From NCBI RefSeq assembly GCF_014837015.1, contig NZ_JACSPT010000003.1, positions 95,379 to 159,378 of the forward strand: DNA of 64,000 nucleotides, in the 5' to 3' direction. This DNA is from Acinetobacter pecorum. GTDB lineage: Bacteria; Pseudomonadota; Gammaproteobacteria; Pseudomonadales; Moraxellaceae. How positions within the stretch are numbered: position 1 is the stretch's first letter; the number at the start of each line of letters is the position of its first letter. Under the pieces are notes generated by a model that saw only the letters and a list, made by a program, of their open reading frames with translations, was not told the origin of the DNA and ran no database searches. The position numbers and the translations under genes were made by a program. Below are positions 55,550 to 64,000 of the stretch, piece after piece.

Positions 55550-56935
55550 TCAAGACAGGATTAGACGTGAAAATTGCTTCGGTAGCTCGGTCGGCCAGTG
55601 CAGCTGATTGGACTGTTGCGCCAAAATTCCCTGCTGCTCCAGCCAGTGGTCAAATTCGGGGGCCGCTTTTAATCCCAGTAATTGCCGGATGTAGAGCGCA
55701 TCATGAAAGGAGGTCGTCTGATAATTCAGCATCACATCATCTGAACCGGGAATACCCATGATAAAATTCAGTCCGGCATTGGCAAGCAAGGTCAGCAGTA
55801 CATCCATATCATCCTGATCGGCATCGGCATGGTTGGTGTAGCAAATATCGCAGCCCATTGGCACACCGAGCAGCTTGCCACAAAAATGGTCTTCCAGTCC
55901 GGCCCGGATAATCTGCTTGCCGTTATACAGATATTCCGGCCCGATAAAGCCGACTACAGTATTGACCAGCAAGGGATTAAACTTACGTGCCACGGCGTAG
56001 GCACGCGCTTCCACAGTCTGTTGATCCACGCCATGATGGCCATTGCTAGACAAGGCACTGCCCTGTCCGGTTTCAAAATACATGACATTTTGGCCCACGG
56101 TGCCGCGTTGCAGGCTTAAGGTCGCCTCATAACCTTCCTGCAACAGCGCCAGATTGATGCCGAAACCGGTATTGGCTTTTTCGGTTCCCGCAATGGACTG
56201 GAACATTAAATCAATCGGAACATTTTTATTTGCCAGCTGAATGCCGGACGTGATATGGGTCAAAACACAAGACTGGGTCGGAATCTTATATTCCTGGATA
56301 ATATGATCGAGCAGTTTGAGCAGCTCAGTCAAATTCTGCAGATTATCTGTCGCCGGGTTGATTCCGATGACCGCATCTCCATTGCCATACATCAGTCCAT
56401 CCAGAATCGAAGCTGAGATTCCCATCAAATCATCAGTCGGATGGTTCGGCTGCAAGCGGGTGGAAAGATGCCCTTTCAGACCAATGGTATTTCTAAAACG
56501 TGTGATTACACGACATTTTTTTGCCACTAGAATCAGATCCTGATTGCGCATAATCTTGCTCACTGCCGCGACCATTTCCGGAATCAGACCCATTTTTAAA
56601 GCAGCAAGTTTTTCTGTGGTGGCATCTGCACTGAGCAGCCAGTTACGAAAATCTCCAACAGTAAAATGCGAGATCGGATAAAAGGCATCAGCATCATGTT
56701 CATCCATGATCAGGCGGGTGACCTCGTCCTTTTCATAAGGAACCACTGCTTCTTGCAAAAACTGCTGTAACGGCACTTCTGCCAGACACATTTGTGCAGC
56801 GACCCGCTCGGTTGCATCAGTGGCCGCAATCCCTGCCAGCTGATCACCAGAACGTTCAGGCGTAGCCTTGGCCAACAGGGTTTTTAAATCCTCAAAAACA
56901 TAATACTGACTGGCCACATTGATCTGATACAGCAT
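55550..56935 (-). CDS. eutB: Ethanolamine ammonia-lyase, large subunit
   Basis: This 461-residue heavy chain provides the TIM-barrel active site. Family segments are intact: GLKGHLSTRLQPNHPTDD, GLMYGNGDAVIGINPATDN, FGINLALLQEGYEA, FETGQGSALSSNGHHGVDQQT and GCDICYTNHADADQDDMD. Length matches the usual of about 455 residues. The open frame has ATG codons at 56950 and 56935; GGAG lies nine bases before the second, so it is preferred. It follows the permease gene eat closely and precedes eutC by nine bases. Confidence 0.95.
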   Translation of the reverse strand: MLYQINVASQYYVFEDLKTLLAKATPERSGDQLAGIAATDATERVAAQMCLAEVPLQQFLQEAVVPYEKDEVTRLIMDEHDADAFYPISHFTVGDFRNWLLSADATTEKLAALKMGLIPEMVAAVSKIMRNQDLILVAKKCRVITRFRNTIGLKGHLSTRLQPNHPTDDLMGISASILDGLMYGNGDAVIGINPATDNLQNLTELLKLLDHIIQEYKIPTQSCVLTHITSGIQLANKNVPIDLMFQSIAGTEKANTGFGINLALLQEGYEATLSLQRGTVGQNVMYFETGQGSALSSNGHHGVDQQTVEARAYAVARKFNPLLVNTVVGFIGPEYLYNGKQIIRAGLEDHFCGKLLGVPMGCDICYTNHADADQDDMDVLLTLLANAGLNFIMGIPGSDDVMLNYQTTSFHDALYIRQLLGLKAAPEFDHWLEQQGILAQQSNQLHWPTELPKQFSRLILS

Positions 56936-56960
56936 AAGCGTGTTCTCCATGCTAGATAAT

Positions 56961-58403
56961 TTATTTCAATTCCTTTTCTGCTGCCTCGATACGGGCAAAT
57001 TCTTCTTCCGGTGTACCTGCCACTAGATGATGACGGCTATACAGCAGGAAATAGAGAATCAGTGCCACGTAAATGGCAGCTGCCATTAACCAGACTTTTG
57101 GATCAACCAGAAAGCCTGCGACCACTGCAATGGCTGCAAGCACTAAAGCAATCGATGCCGTGACAATACCACCTGGTGCCTGATAAGGACGTGCCAGATT
57201 CGGCCGGGACAGTTTAAGTTTGATATAAGCCATCATCATCAGCACATAGGAAATAGTGGCACCAAAGACTGCCATCAGAATCAGCAGATCACCTTCACCC
57301 GAAAGGGACAACAGGAAGCCAATAATCCCCGGAATAATAATGGCCAAATAAGGTGCATGATTGCTGTTGGTCAAGGACAGTTTTTTCGGTAAATAACCGG
57401 CACGTGAGAGTGCAAAAATTTGACGGGAATAGGCATAGATAATCGAGAAGAAACTGGCGATCAGACCCGCCAGCCCGACAAAATTCACGAAACTTGCTAT
57501 CCAGGTATTGGCGCCATACACTGCAACCAAGGCATCCACCAGTGGTGCACCAGAATCTTTCAGCGTATCTGCACCTGCTGCGCCAGGACCGAGCAGCAAA
57601 ATACTCAGGGCAAAGAATGCCAGAATCAGCATGGAACCAATCAGGCCACGCGGCAAGGATTTGGCTGGCTCTTTGGCCTCCTCGGCTGCCAGTGGCACCC
57701 CTTCAACTGCCAGAAAAAACCAGATCGCATAAGGCACTGCTGCCCAGATACCCAGATAACCCAATGGCAGGAAACTGCTTGCACCAACTGCTTTCGTACT
57801 GACTGCAATATCAAACAGGTTTGCACTATCAAAATAGGGCAACATGCCAAAGATAAACACCATCAAGGCAATCGCGGCAATGGCGGTGATCACAAACATG
57901 ATTTTGAGTGCTTCACCTGCACCTTTCAGATGCAAGCCCATAAAAACCAGATAGCTCACCAGATAAATGATCCAGCCGCCAATACCAAACAAGGCCTCGC
58001 AATAGGCGCCAATAAAACAGGCAATTGCTGCCGGAGCGATGGCATACTCAATCAGGATGGCACTTCCGGTCAGATAGCCGCCAAAGGGACCAAAAGCAGT
58101 CCGGGCAAAACTGTATCCCCCACCGGCGGTAGGCAGCATGGTGGACATTTCAGACATGGCCAAGCACATACACAGATACATGAATGCCACTACAATGGTC
58201 GCAATAAACATACCTCCCCAGCCCGCCTGTGCCAGACCGAAATTCCAGCCGGCAAAATCACCGGAAATCACATACGCGACCCCCAGACCAACAAGAAGCA
58301 ACCAGCCTACAGCACCTTTCTTGAGCTGTCGCAAGGCAAAATAATCTTCCTGTACTGCTGTTTCAGTCACACCGGTATCAATCACACTTTTTGATTCTGA
58401 CAT
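56961..58403 (-). CDS. eat: Ethanolamine permease
   Basis: A 480-residue APC-superfamily transporter with about 12 membrane segments. The sequence is typical of ethanolamine permeases: VGWLLLVGLGVAYVISGDFAGWNFGL near residue 30, PTAGGGYSFARTAFGPFGGYLTG near residue 90, and GVPLAAEEAKEPAKSLPRGL near residue 220. It supplies substrate for EutBC encoded just downstream. The frame stays open 44 codons further upstream, but those residues do not look like a transporter and GAGG sits just before the ATG at 58403. The upstream stretch is probably leader RNA. Confidence 0.92.
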   Translation of the reverse strand: MSESKSVIDTGVTETAVQEDYFALRQLKKGAVGWLLLVGLGVAYVISGDFAGWNFGLAQAGWGGMFIATIVVAFMYLCMCLAMSEMSTMLPTAGGGYSFARTAFGPFGGYLTGSAILIEYAIAPAAIACFIGAYCEALFGIGGWIIYLVSYLVFMGLHLKGAGEALKIMFVITAIAAIALMVFIFGMLPYFDSANLFDIAVSTKAVGASSFLPLGYLGIWAAVPYAIWFFLAVEGVPLAAEEAKEPAKSLPRGLIGSMLILAFFALSILLLGPGAAGADTLKDSGAPLVDALVAVYGANTWIASFVNFVGLAGLIASFFSIIYAYSRQIFALSRAGYLPKKLSLTNSNHAPYLAIIIPGIIGFLLSLSGEGDLLILMAVFGATISYVLMMMAYIKLKLSRPNLARPYQAPGGIVTASIALVLAAIAVVAGFLVDPKVWLMAAAIYVALILYFLLYSRHHLVAGTPEEEFARIEAAEKELK

Positions 58404-58530
58404 AGCAACCTCGTTATTTTTATCGTTGTTCCCTGAAAATATGCATAAGTCGTACCAGTTACGGGAGCTACAGCGAAGACATCCGGAACGCTGCCTTTCA
58501 GCGATGAAATGCGTTATAATTATCCACCTT
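58404..58530 (-). other. Leader of the eat-eutB-eutC operon with hairpin potential
   Basis: On the minus strand CAGCG faces CGCTG around a 13-base loop, and TAGCTCCC faces GGGA of CAGGGAACAACG some 35 bases on. The region is GC-richer than other gaps and lies directly before the permease ATG. It does not fit the cobalamin riboswitch I would expect for an AdoCbl-dependent pathway, and I cannot name another class. Confidence 0.35.
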
Positions 58531-58552
58531 TTCATTTATACACCCGAGTTAT

Positions 58553-58975
58553 ATGGCGTATCGTCAACAAAGTGTATCGCTTGATCTTGATACTGACGTC
58601 ACACATCAATGCATGCTGCACTACAGCCGCGATCAGCATCTGATTGGAATTATTGAATTCAGCAAGCCAAGCTTCCTGCTTCGCTGGCAGGATCTGGAAT
58701 ATTTCCGTCGTCGTACCGAGGAATTTTCCGTGATGCCTTTTCCGGACTGTGTCAATGCAATGATTATCGATATTCGAGATGTAACGGCATGGCTGGATAA
58801 TGAAGTGCCAATTATTCCGTGGCGCTTACTGGAAGAAGACTGTCCAGTGCGTCTGGTCGTGCCTGCAGACCGTATTGAGCACTATGCAGGATTCTTTGAA
58901 CCGACCTGGCTCAGCTCCGATGTCGAAACCGCCATTCAGGAAATCCGTGAATCCATGGATATGTTTGTACATTAA
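58553..58975 (+). CDS. Hypothetical protein, divergent from the Eut operon
   Basis: A 140-residue soluble protein with no signal peptide or membrane helix. Features: an acidic strand (VSLDLDTDVTHQ), a central FLLRWQDLEYFRRRTEEF helix, and a repeated Ile/Val-Asp strand pattern (AMIIDIRDVTAWLDNEV). No known family or catalytic motif recognised. TATAAT at 58511-58516 on the plus strand is a candidate -10. Position opposite eat does not by itself imply a link with ethanolamine. Confidence 0.7.
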   Translation: MAYRQQSVSLDLDTDVTHQCMLHYSRDQHLIGIIEFSKPSFLLRWQDLEYFRRRTEEFSVMPFPDCVNAMIIDIRDVTAWLDNEVPIIPWRLLEEDCPVRLVVPADRIEHYAGFFEPTWLSSDVETAIQEIRESMDMFVH

Positions 58976-58984
58976 GCTTGAAAC

Positions 58985-59011
58985 AAAAAACCTCCGCAAT
59001 GGAGGTTTTTT
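58985..59011 (+). terminator. Rho-independent terminator
   Basis: AAAAAACCTCC and GGAGGTTTTTT arms around a five-base loop, 10 bases after the stop of the 140-residue gene. Its arms match the terminator at 193-227. Confidence 0.85.
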
Positions 59012-59252
59012 ATGACTTATTGTTTTTTCGTCTTTTGAACCTAAGCCTCATACCTATTTGCATCTTGTCCCTGATCCACCAGGTTTTCTTTTTAAGTCAG
59101 TAACATTTCAGCAATAAATTCAGCTTGAGTCCTGCTGGAATTATCCACTAAGATGAATATAAACGAGCATTTAGACTTTATAGCAATAATCTTAATACAG
59201 TCTTAGCACAAAAATAGGCTCGATCATAATAATGGAAAAATGGAGTTTTACG

Positions 59253-60185
59253 ATGAAATTAAAATCTCAATTGGCTACCTTGCTGTGTGCCACCCCGCTG
59301 ATCTTGGGACTGAGTGCCTGTAGTGATAATCAGGCGCCAAATACTCAGCAAAGCGGCGAGAAGGCTTCCGGCACACTCAATAAAATCAAACAGTCCGGCA
59401 CCATTGTTTTAGGTTATCGCGACTCCTCGATTCCATTTTCCTATATTGCCGACAACCCGAATCAACCCGTCGGCTATGCGCATGATCTGCAACTAAAAGT
59501 GGTCGAAGCCGTCAAACAGAAGCTGAACATGCCTGATCTAAAAATCCGTTATAACCTGGTAACCAGCCAGAATCGGATTCCTCTGGTTTCCAATGGTACG
59601 GTTGATCTGGAATGTGGATCGACAACTAACAACAAAGAACGTCAGCAACAGGTCGATTTCTCAGTCGGCTTCTTTGAAGTGGGTTCCCGCCTGTTAACCG
59701 CAACCGATTCCGGAATCAAGGACTTTAGCGATCTTAAAGGTAAAAAGGTCGTCACCACTGCCGGCACCACATCTGAACGTTATATCCGCCAGCACGAAAA
59801 AGAACTGGGTATTGGTGAAATTATTTCTGCCAAAGATCATGCAGAATCCTTTTTAATGCTGCAAAATGGCCGGGCTGCAGCCTTCATGATGGATGACATT
59901 CTGCTGGCCGGAGAAAAATCCAAGGCTAAAAATCCGGAGAAGTGGCACATTGTTGGCACTGCCCCGATTCATGAAATTTATGGCTGTATGCTGCGTAAGG
60001 GTGACCCCGAGTTTAAGCAGGTTGTGGATGATGCTATTAAAGCCACGTATAGCTCCGGTGAAATCAACAATATGTATAAAAAATGGTTCCAGTCGCCTAT
60101 TCCACCTAAGAATATCAACTTGAACTATGCCATGTCTGATGCGTTAAAAAATTTGATCAGCAACCCGCATGACCGTGATCAATAA
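59253..60185 (+). CDS. gltI: Glutamate/aspartate ABC transporter substrate-binding lipoprotein
   Basis: The 310-residue periplasmic receptor has a signal peptide ending in a lipobox (Gly-Leu-Ser-Ala-Cys), so it is probably lipid-anchored, unlike E. coli GltI. Binding-protein marks: SGTIVLGYRDSSIPFSYIADNPNQPVGYAHDL near residue 45, LVSNGTVDLECGSTTNN near residue 105 and DLKGKKVVTTAGTTSERYI near residue 160. The ligand should be glutamate or aspartate, from the operon context. An upstream ATG (59232) exists, but GGAG 9 bases before 59253 fixes the start. First gene of gltIJKL. Confidence 0.92.
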   Translation: MKLKSQLATLLCATPLILGLSACSDNQAPNTQQSGEKASGTLNKIKQSGTIVLGYRDSSIPFSYIADNPNQPVGYAHDLQLKVVEAVKQKLNMPDLKIRYNLVTSQNRIPLVSNGTVDLECGSTTNNKERQQQVDFSVGFFEVGSRLLTATDSGIKDFSDLKGKKVVTTAGTTSERYIRQHEKELGIGEIISAKDHAESFLMLQNGRAAAFMMDDILLAGEKSKAKNPEKWHIVGTAPIHEIYGCMLRKGDPEFKQVVDDAIKATYSSGEINNMYKKWFQSPIPPKNINLNYAMSDALKNLISNPHDRDQ

Positions 60186-60247
60186 GCATTGAATCTTATC
60201 CACCTTACTTAAGCCTAATATGTTTAAGGATCTTTGTTGGAGTTGCG

Positions 60248-60991
60248 ATGAATTATAGCTGGAATTGGGGTGTCTTATTGCAACCGACCGGGATTGGGGA
60301 TACCACCTATCTGAACTGGATCATGACGGGTATCGGCTGGTTGGCTGTGATTGCGATTGTCGCCTGGTCAATTGCCATGCTGCTGGGTAGCCTCTTAGGC
60401 ATCATGCGGACCTTACCCAGTCCTACAGCTCGGGCTATTGGAACGGCCTATGTGACCATTTTCCGTAATGTGCCTTTACTGATCCAGTTATTTATCTGGT
60501 TTTATGTGGTGCCCAACTTTCTGCCCAGCTATATTCATAACTGGTGGATCAATGATTTAGGCGCCAATACCACGGCACTAATTTCTGCCAGTATCGGCTT
60601 GGGGCTGTTTACCGCAGCGCGGGTTTGCGAACAGGTACGTACCGGGATTGAAGCTATTCCAAGCGGACAGGTCAATGCCGGCTATGCCATGGGTTTTAGC
60701 ACTGCACAATTATATCGCTATGTGATCTTACCGCAGTCTTTCCGTTTGATTTTGCCACCGCTCAGTTCTGAACTGACCAACTGCGTCAAGAATACCTCGG
60801 TGGCTTCATTGGTCGGGGTTGCAGAAATCATTTCCCAGATGAAAACCATCAGTGAATACACCCAGAATACCATCGAGATTTACACCTACGTCACCCTGAT
60901 TTTTATCCTGATTAATGTCTGCTTAATCAGTTTCATGAATTTTCTGGAAAAGCGCTTTCAGGTACCTGGACTAATTGCAGGAGTGAAATAA
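60248..60991 (+). CDS. gltJ: Glutamate/aspartate ABC transporter permease GltJ
   Basis: A 247-residue inner-membrane permease with five or six hydrophobic segments. The HisMQ-type signature is present: GTAYVTIFRNVPLLIQLFIWF near residue 65, and the EAA-like loop GIEAIPSGQVNAGYAMGFSTAQLYRYVILPQ near residue 135, which docks to the ATPase. It pairs with GltK. Its stop overlaps the gltK start by one base. Confidence 0.93.
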   Translation: MNYSWNWGVLLQPTGIGDTTYLNWIMTGIGWLAVIAIVAWSIAMLLGSLLGIMRTLPSPTARAIGTAYVTIFRNVPLLIQLFIWFYVVPNFLPSYIHNWWINDLGANTTALISASIGLGLFTAARVCEQVRTGIEAIPSGQVNAGYAMGFSTAQLYRYVILPQSFRLILPPLSSELTNCVKNTSVASLVGVAEIISQMKTISEYTQNTIEIYTYVTLIFILINVCLISFMNFLEKRFQVPGLIAGVK

Positions 60992-61674
60992 TGGAAGGGT
61001 TCACTGCATTTTTTCAGGATTTACAGCTTTCCGCACCAGCACTCTGGCATGGTTTCAGTATCACTTTAAAAGTTGTATGTTTTGCCACGGTTGGCGGGAT
61101 TCTGATTGGTACCTTGCTTGCTTTGATGCGGCTGTCATCAATCCGGGTATTGAAATGGCTTGCCAAAGGCTATGTGAATCTGTTTCGCTCCATTCCCCTG
61201 CTGCTGGTGCTGATGTGGTTCTATTTTGCTGTGCCCTTTATCTATACCGGGCTGACTGGCAAATACCTGACTATGGATACAGCCCTGGTATCCAGTATTG
61301 TCGCCTTTATGCTGTTTGAAGCCGCCTATTTTTCGGAAATTGTCCGTGCCGGGATTCAGTCCATTCCGAAGGGTCAAACCGATGCTGCCTCTGCACTGGG
61401 GATGAGTTATGGCCAGTCCATGCGACTGATTGTTCTGCCTCAAGCCTTTCGCAAGATGACACCGCTGTTATTACAACAGACTATTATTCTGTTTCAGGAC
61501 TCGACCATGGTCTATGCCATTGGCCTGCTGGACTTTTTCCGTACCAGCTATGTCCGGGGGGACCTGATGTCTTTACTGACCCAATATATTCTTTTTGCCG
61601 GCTTGGTGTATTTCACCGTTAGCCTGATTGCCACGTATATCGTGAAAAAATTACAGCGGAGGTTAACTGTATGA
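60991..61674 (+). CDS. gltK: Glutamate/aspartate ABC transporter permease GltK
   Basis: A 227-residue permease of the same family. YVNLFRSIPLLLVLMWFYFAVPF near residue 62 and the EAA loop GIQSIPKGQTDAASALGMSYGQSMRLIVLPQAFRKM near residue 125 are intact. It completes the heteromeric channel with GltJ. The stop overlaps the gltL start by four bases (ATGA). Confidence 0.93.
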   Translation: MEGFTAFFQDLQLSAPALWHGFSITLKVVCFATVGGILIGTLLALMRLSSIRVLKWLAKGYVNLFRSIPLLLVLMWFYFAVPFIYTGLTGKYLTMDTALVSSIVAFMLFEAAYFSEIVRAGIQSIPKGQTDAASALGMSYGQSMRLIVLPQAFRKMTPLLLQQTIILFQDSTMVYAIGLLDFFRTSYVRGDLMSLLTQYILFAGLVYFTVSLIATYIVKKLQRRLTV

Positions 61675-62414
61675 ACGAAGCCAAAGTCATGATTGACCTC
61701 CAGCATGTCAGTAAATGGTATAAAGATTTTCAAGTACTGACTGACTGCACGACGCAGATCCGGCAAGGTGAAGTTGTCGTTGTCTGCGGTCCTTCAGGCT
61801 CAGGAAAATCCACCCTGATTAAAACCGTCAATGGCCTAGAACCTATCCAGCAAGGCAATATTCTGGTCGATGGGATTAAAATTAATGATCCGAAAACCAA
61901 TTTGAATAAATTACGCAGTCGCGTCGGCATGGTCTTCCAACATTTTGAATTGTTCCCGCATCTCAGCATTACCGAGAACCTGAGCATTGCCCAGATCAAG
62001 GTATTAGGCCGTTCTGAAGCCGAAGCCAAACAGAAAGGTCTTGCCTATTTGGATCGTGTCGGCCTAAGTGCGCAAGCCAATAAATATCCGGCACAACTTT
62101 CTGGAGGACAGCAGCAACGTGTTGCGATTGCCCGTGCACTGAGTATGGATCCGATTGCCATGTTATTTGATGAACCAACTTCTGCACTTGATCCTGAGAT
62201 GATTAATGAAGTGCTCGATGTCATGGTCGGACTGGCCCAAGAAGGTATGACCATGATGTGTGTTACGCATGAAATGGGCTTTGCCCGACAAGTCGCAAAT
62301 AGGGTAATCTTTATGGATCAAGGTAAAATTGTGGAAGATTGCAGTAAGGACGATTTCTTCAATACACCGCGTGGTGAGCGTGCCCAGCAATTCCTGAACA
62401 AGATTTTGCATTAA
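61671..62414 (+). CDS. gltL: Glutamate/aspartate ABC transporter ATPase GltL
   Basis: The 247-residue ATPase energises the importer. All motifs are present: Walker A GPSGSGKSTL near residue 41, the Q-loop in GMVFQHFELFPHL, the signature LSGGQQQRVAIARAL near residue 144, Walker B AMLFDEPTSALDP and the switch His in CVTHEMGFA. Length is usual. Last gene of the operon, followed by a long hairpin. Confidence 0.95.
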   Translation: MNEAKVMIDLQHVSKWYKDFQVLTDCTTQIRQGEVVVVCGPSGSGKSTLIKTVNGLEPIQQGNILVDGIKINDPKTNLNKLRSRVGMVFQHFELFPHLSITENLSIAQIKVLGRSEAEAKQKGLAYLDRVGLSAQANKYPAQLSGGQQQRVAIARALSMDPIAMLFDEPTSALDPEMINEVLDVMVGLAQEGMTMMCVTHEMGFARQVANRVIFMDQGKIVEDCSKDDFFNTPRGERAQQFLNKILH

Positions 62415-62435
62415 GCTTTATTCGTCATCTTTCAT

Positions 62436-62471
62436 CTCAAAGCTCCTTCAATTTTCAGAAGGAGCTTTGAG
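62436..62471 (+). terminator. Bidirectional hairpin between gltL and fpr
   Basis: CTCAAAGCTCCTTC and GAAGGAGCTTTGAG are perfect 14-base complements around an eight-base loop. T-runs are weak on both sides, so termination may be partial. Confidence 0.7.
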
Positions 62472-62485
62472 TCTAAGCTTTTTGC

Positions 62486-63247
62486 TTACCAGTAATTTTC
62501 TACTGCAATATTTCCTTCACCACGGCGGTTCATGGTTAGGCCACGGGCCTTTAAAGCTTCTTTGGTGTCGTTCACCATCTCCGGATTACCGCAAAGCATG
62601 ACATGGGTCGTTTCCGGATTAAACGTTAAACCCGCTACCTTTTCCAGTTCACCATTGGCAATCAGGACCGGCAAACGGTCGTGCAAAGGTGCATCAGGTT
62701 CACGGGTAATCACCGGGATAAATTTAAAACCGCTATGCCCTTCGCCAAAGGTCTGGGCAATTTCCTGAATCCGCTCTATATAAGCAAGTTCATCCCGGGT
62801 GCGTACACTATAAACCAGATTGATCTTTTCGTATTTGCTCCAGGTTTCAAAGTCTTGCAACATGCAGATAAATGGTGCCAGACCCGTCCCAGTACCCATT
62901 AGCCACAGGTCTTTCGGTAAAGGCAACTGATAACGTGCCAGAGTCAGATAGCCATAAGAAATTTTTTCCAGAAACAGCTCATCCCCGACTTTGAGATGCT
63001 GTAAATTGGAAGTAAATTTACCTTCGGGTACGACTACCGAGAAAAACTCCAGGATTTCATCAAAAGGTGATGAAACCACTGAATAGGCACGAACTACCAG
63101 TTCATCTCCCACCTGCAGGCCAATACGCGCAAACTGTCCGGCCGTAAACTTGAAATGTGCCGGGCGCGTCATCGTAAAACTAAATAATGTATTGGTCCAA
63201 CGATGTACAGATAAAACTTTTTCTTGGGTAAATTTTTCAATTGACAT
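62486..63247 (-). CDS. fpr: Ferredoxin/flavodoxin-NADP+ reductase
   Basis: A 253-residue cytoplasmic flavoenzyme that exchanges electrons between NADPH and ferredoxin or flavodoxin. The FAD motif VVRAYSVVSSP (RxYS) lies near residue 49, the NADP motif LMGTGTGLAPFICML near residue 112, the C-terminal CGNPEMV near residue 220, and the family tail ends GEGNIAVENYW. The open frame extends upstream, but the ATG at 63247 gives the usual SIEKFTQEKVL start. It is divergent from a LysR gene 85 bases away, as in the fpr-finR pair known from Pseudomonas. Confidence 0.93.
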   Translation of the reverse strand: MSIEKFTQEKVLSVHRWTNTLFSFTMTRPAHFKFTAGQFARIGLQVGDELVVRAYSVVSSPFDEILEFFSVVVPEGKFTSNLQHLKVGDELFLEKISYGYLTLARYQLPLPKDLWLMGTGTGLAPFICMLQDFETWSKYEKINLVYSVRTRDELAYIERIQEIAQTFGEGHSGFKFIPVITREPDAPLHDRLPVLIANGELEKVAGLTFNPETTHVMLCGNPEMVNDTKEALKARGLTMNRRGEGNIAVENYW

Positions 63248-63332
63248 GATTTCAACGTGGCATGAAAGACTGTGCTCATGGTAGCATGGCAGCATAATTT
63301 ATTAATATTTTTTAAATGTTAAGGCTCTACTC

Positions 63333-64000
63333 ATGCGCATGACTTTACGCCAATTGGCTGTTTTTGTAGCAGTGGCACAAGAGGGTACCGTAACGAAGGC
63401 TAGCGATGCCGTCAAGCTTACACAAAGTGCGGCTAGTATGGCGTTAGCAGATCTGGAAGATGGTCTGGGTGCTCCACTATTTGACCGTCTGGGCAAACGC
63501 TTACAGCTGAATGATCTAGGGCGCTTTCTTCTCCCTCAAGCCCTGGAAATTTTAGGTCGTTGTGAATCGTTTGAACAAGTCGCCAAAGGCGAGCTGCAAA
63601 GTATCGATTTACGTTTAGGCGCAACTCTGACGATTTCAGATTATCTGATTCCTGACCTGATGGCCGATTTCCTAAAAATTCAGCCACAAACCCATTTACA
63701 GCTTCAGGTCGGCAATACCCGTCAAATGATTGAAGCGGTAAATCAGTTCCAGCTGGATCTTGCCCTGATCGAAGGCTCCTGTCATCTTCCGCAGTTACAA
63801 TGTATCCATTGGCGTGATGATGAGCTGGCCGTATGCTGTGCACCGGATCATCCCCTTGCACAATTGAACCGTGAGCTGACCGCTGAAGACTTCAAATCTG
63901 TGGAATGGATTTTGCGTGAAGAAGGTTCAGGTACCCGTGAAGTGTTTGACAATGCCATTTTAAAAGATGTGCCGGATGCCAGCATTCGTCTCACTCTCGG
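63333..64000 (+). CDS. LysR-family regulator divergent from fpr (3' end outside the window)
   Basis: The first 222 codons of a LysR regulator. The winged helix-turn-helix occupies residues 1-60 (LRQLAVFVAVAQEGTVTKASDAV, then QSAASMALADLE), followed by the linker helix and the first effector-binding lobe (about 90-160) and part of the second. Its position back-to-back with fpr matches FinR, which activates fpr under oxidative stress in Pseudomonas putida; that role is inferred here from position. AAGG lies about nine bases before the ATG at 63333. Confidence 0.9.
   Translation, partial: MRMTLRQLAVFVAVAQEGTVTKASDAVKLTQSAASMALADLEDGLGAPLFDRLGKRLQLNDLGRFLLPQALEILGRCESFEQVAKGELQSIDLRLGATLTISDYLIPDLMADFLKIQPQTHLQLQVGNTRQMIEAVNQFQLDLALIEGSCHLPQLQCIHWRDDELAVCCAPDHPLAQLNRELTAEDFKSVEWILREEGSGTREVFDNAILKDVPDASIRLTL

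Noticed and set aside
57420-58394. 324-codon frame antisense to the ethanolamine permease gene
   Set aside because: Long but rich in His, Gln, Thr, Gly and Cys, as expected for the reverse frame of a GC-rich membrane protein gene; no ribosome site; the permease on the other strand is certain.
58404-58530. Cobalamin or guanidine riboswitch before eat
   Set aside because: I looked for the conserved B12-box and for ykkC-type ACGR/GGGA motifs. Isolated ACGA and GGGAAC strings occur but without the required stems, so no class could be assigned.
1-64000. CRISPR arrays, IS elements, integrases, prophage genes
   Set aside because: No regular repeat-spacer pattern, transposase, recombinase or phage structural gene seen on either strand.

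Overview
The window looks like chromosomal DNA of an Acinetobacter species (Gammaproteobacteria, Moraxellaceae). Evidence: the pilG-pilH-pilI-pilJ-chpA order with a short CheW-like last gene, a signal-less YkuD protein like the ElsL/LdtK enzyme of A. baumannii, eat-eutB-eutC without microcompartment genes, fpr divergent from a LysR gene, and several small families typical of the genus. This is inference from gene content; no marker gene for species assignment is present. I see no prophage, IS element, integron or CRISPR array.

Layout. 0-8 kb: a gene tail, a Fur-box-preceded PepSY/flavodoxin/ferredoxin-reductase fusion, a YdcF protein, DUF2750, an eight-gene tRNA-Val/tRNA-Asp operon behind a near-consensus promoter, then cell-wall recycling (elsL-like) and small membrane or unknown genes. 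8-18 kb: dapE and the type IV pilus chemosensory operon on the minus strand. 18-25 kb: a secreted coiled-coil protein, an RND pump pair and proS. 25-31.5 kb: four co-directional secreted proteins sharing one motif directly after the signal peptide; this is the best candidate for an under-described system. 31.7-43 kb: dcd, a LysE exporter, a TAXI-type TRAP transporter operon, apbC/mrp, a hydrophilin-like disordered protein, an HEPN-like protein and metG. 43-46.4 kb: an accessory-looking islet holding a multi-hairpin intergenic repeat, an AT-rich HEPN plus zinc-ribbon gene, a decayed copy of a metallo-hydrolase gene and, next to it, the intact secreted paralogue resembling methyl parathion hydrolase. 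46.5-54.6 kb: an ammonium transporter, a second LysE exporter, a PLP enzyme, a YhiN-type flavoprotein, unannotated small proteins and a multi-repeat MscS-like membrane protein. 54.7-64 kb: ethanolamine uptake and cleavage (eat-eutB-eutC), a glutamate/aspartate ABC importer (gltIJKL), and fpr with a divergent LysR regulator cut by the window end.

How they fit together. The Pil-Chp genes form one sensory pathway (receptor PilJ, adaptor PilI, kinase ChpA, regulators PilG and PilH) for surface-controlled twitching. The Eut genes import ethanolamine and cleave it to acetaldehyde and ammonia; amt and gltIJKL add further nitrogen and carbon acquisition. The Fur-preceded reductase and Fpr point to iron and redox homeostasis. 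Most transcription units end at clear hairpin/T-run terminators, many of them shared by convergent genes.
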